From contig NZ_JBHTIF010000001.1 in assembly GCF_042677005.1 (NCBI RefSeq), positions 2,418,001 to 2,482,000 of the forward strand: DNA of 64,000 nt. Direction: 5' to 3'. Positions within the stretch are counted from its first letter, which is position 1. The number at the start of each line of letters is the position of its first letter. The position numbers and the translations under genes are program-made. The notes beneath the pieces were generated by a model that worked only from the letters and a program-made list of their open reading frames with translations, ran no database searches and was not told the origin of the DNA. Positions 63,941 to 64,000 of this stretch are shown here, in pieces. This DNA comes from Lysobacter_I brunescens (GTDB lineage Bacteria > Pseudomonadota > Gammaproteobacteria > Xanthomonadales > Xanthomonadaceae).

Positions 63941-64000
63941 TAGAGCGGGTCGAAGACCCGCTGCGGCATTTCCGGAGACGTGACAGCGGGTCTTCGACCC
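63941..64000. repeat. Palindromic repeat pair at the right edge (second copy cut by window end)
   Basis: TAGAGCGGGTCGAAGACCCG plus CTGC (63941-63964) is followed by the inverted AGCGGGTCTTCGACCC (63985-64000), which runs off the window. It has the same TAG-AGCGG frame as the other copies but a GTCGAAGAC core. It lies 17 bases after the dapD stop. Confidence 0.8.

Overview
The window looks like a housekeeping segment of a high-GC gammaproteobacterial chromosome, most likely Xanthomonadaceae/Lysobacteraceae (Lysobacter-Luteimonas-Xanthomonas relatives). The basis is the very GC-rich third codon positions, the order tig-clpP-clpX-lon-hupB-tRNA-ppiD, the gloB-yafS-rnhA-dnaQ block and the rmlBACD set. 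The genus is inference. I see no rRNA, prophage, transposase, integrase or CRISPR array. The only repetitive DNA is short palindromic (REP-like) elements.

Layout. 1-3.9 kb: edge fragment, rnt, then a minus-strand RiPP locus of an ECF sigma factor, an EGKCG-repeat precursor with two EF-hands, a DUF692 (MNIO) enzyme and its DUF2063 partner. 4.1-10.7 kb: pstSCAB-phoU divergent from a phosphate porin, with PhoB boxes facing both ways. 10.7-15.9 kb: nth, a Cys-pair protein, a crotonase, a secreted FKBP-like protein, a DUF1289 protein, a CoA-type Nudix hydrolase, a sulfurtransferase and an ArsC-like protein. 16-20.6 kb: rlmJ, then creBC and creD with a perfect cre tag before creD. 20.7-24.1 kb: GNAT, nitrilase, then a GT4 glycosyltransferase and PAP2 phosphatase behind a PhoB-like box. 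24.3-30.3 kb: ppx, ppk, phoR, phoB, with a three-unit Pho box at phoB. 30.4-35.1 kb: bepA, grxC plus an AhpD-like protein, icd, a Bax-inhibitor-1 family protein.

35.2-45.2 kb: five tRNA genes (Pro, Arg, His, Lys, Leu), then tig, clpP, clpX, lon, hupB, tRNA-Val, tRNA-Asp and ppiD, which together form a protein folding and degradation block. 45.3-49.5 kb: fabI, gloB, yafS-like, rnhA, dnaQ and a small secreted protein. 49.6-55.2 kb: rmlBACD (dTDP-rhamnose) and a secreted S9 peptidase. 55.2-64 kb: pyrH, a cupin, an AIM24 protein, tsf, rpsB, map, glnD and dapD.

Two themes connect the genes. The first is phosphate: uptake (pst, porin), sensing (phoBR, phoU, creBC, the latter historically phoM), storage (ppk, ppx), and a possible membrane-lipid branch (GT4-PAP2) that carries its own Pho box. 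The second is metal/redox stress: the sigma-HvfA-like-MNIO locus, arsC, grxC and the AhpD-like protein. The most novel items are the EF-hand-bearing EGKCG precursor and a palindromic repeat family whose leading TAG serves as the stop codon of three different genes.
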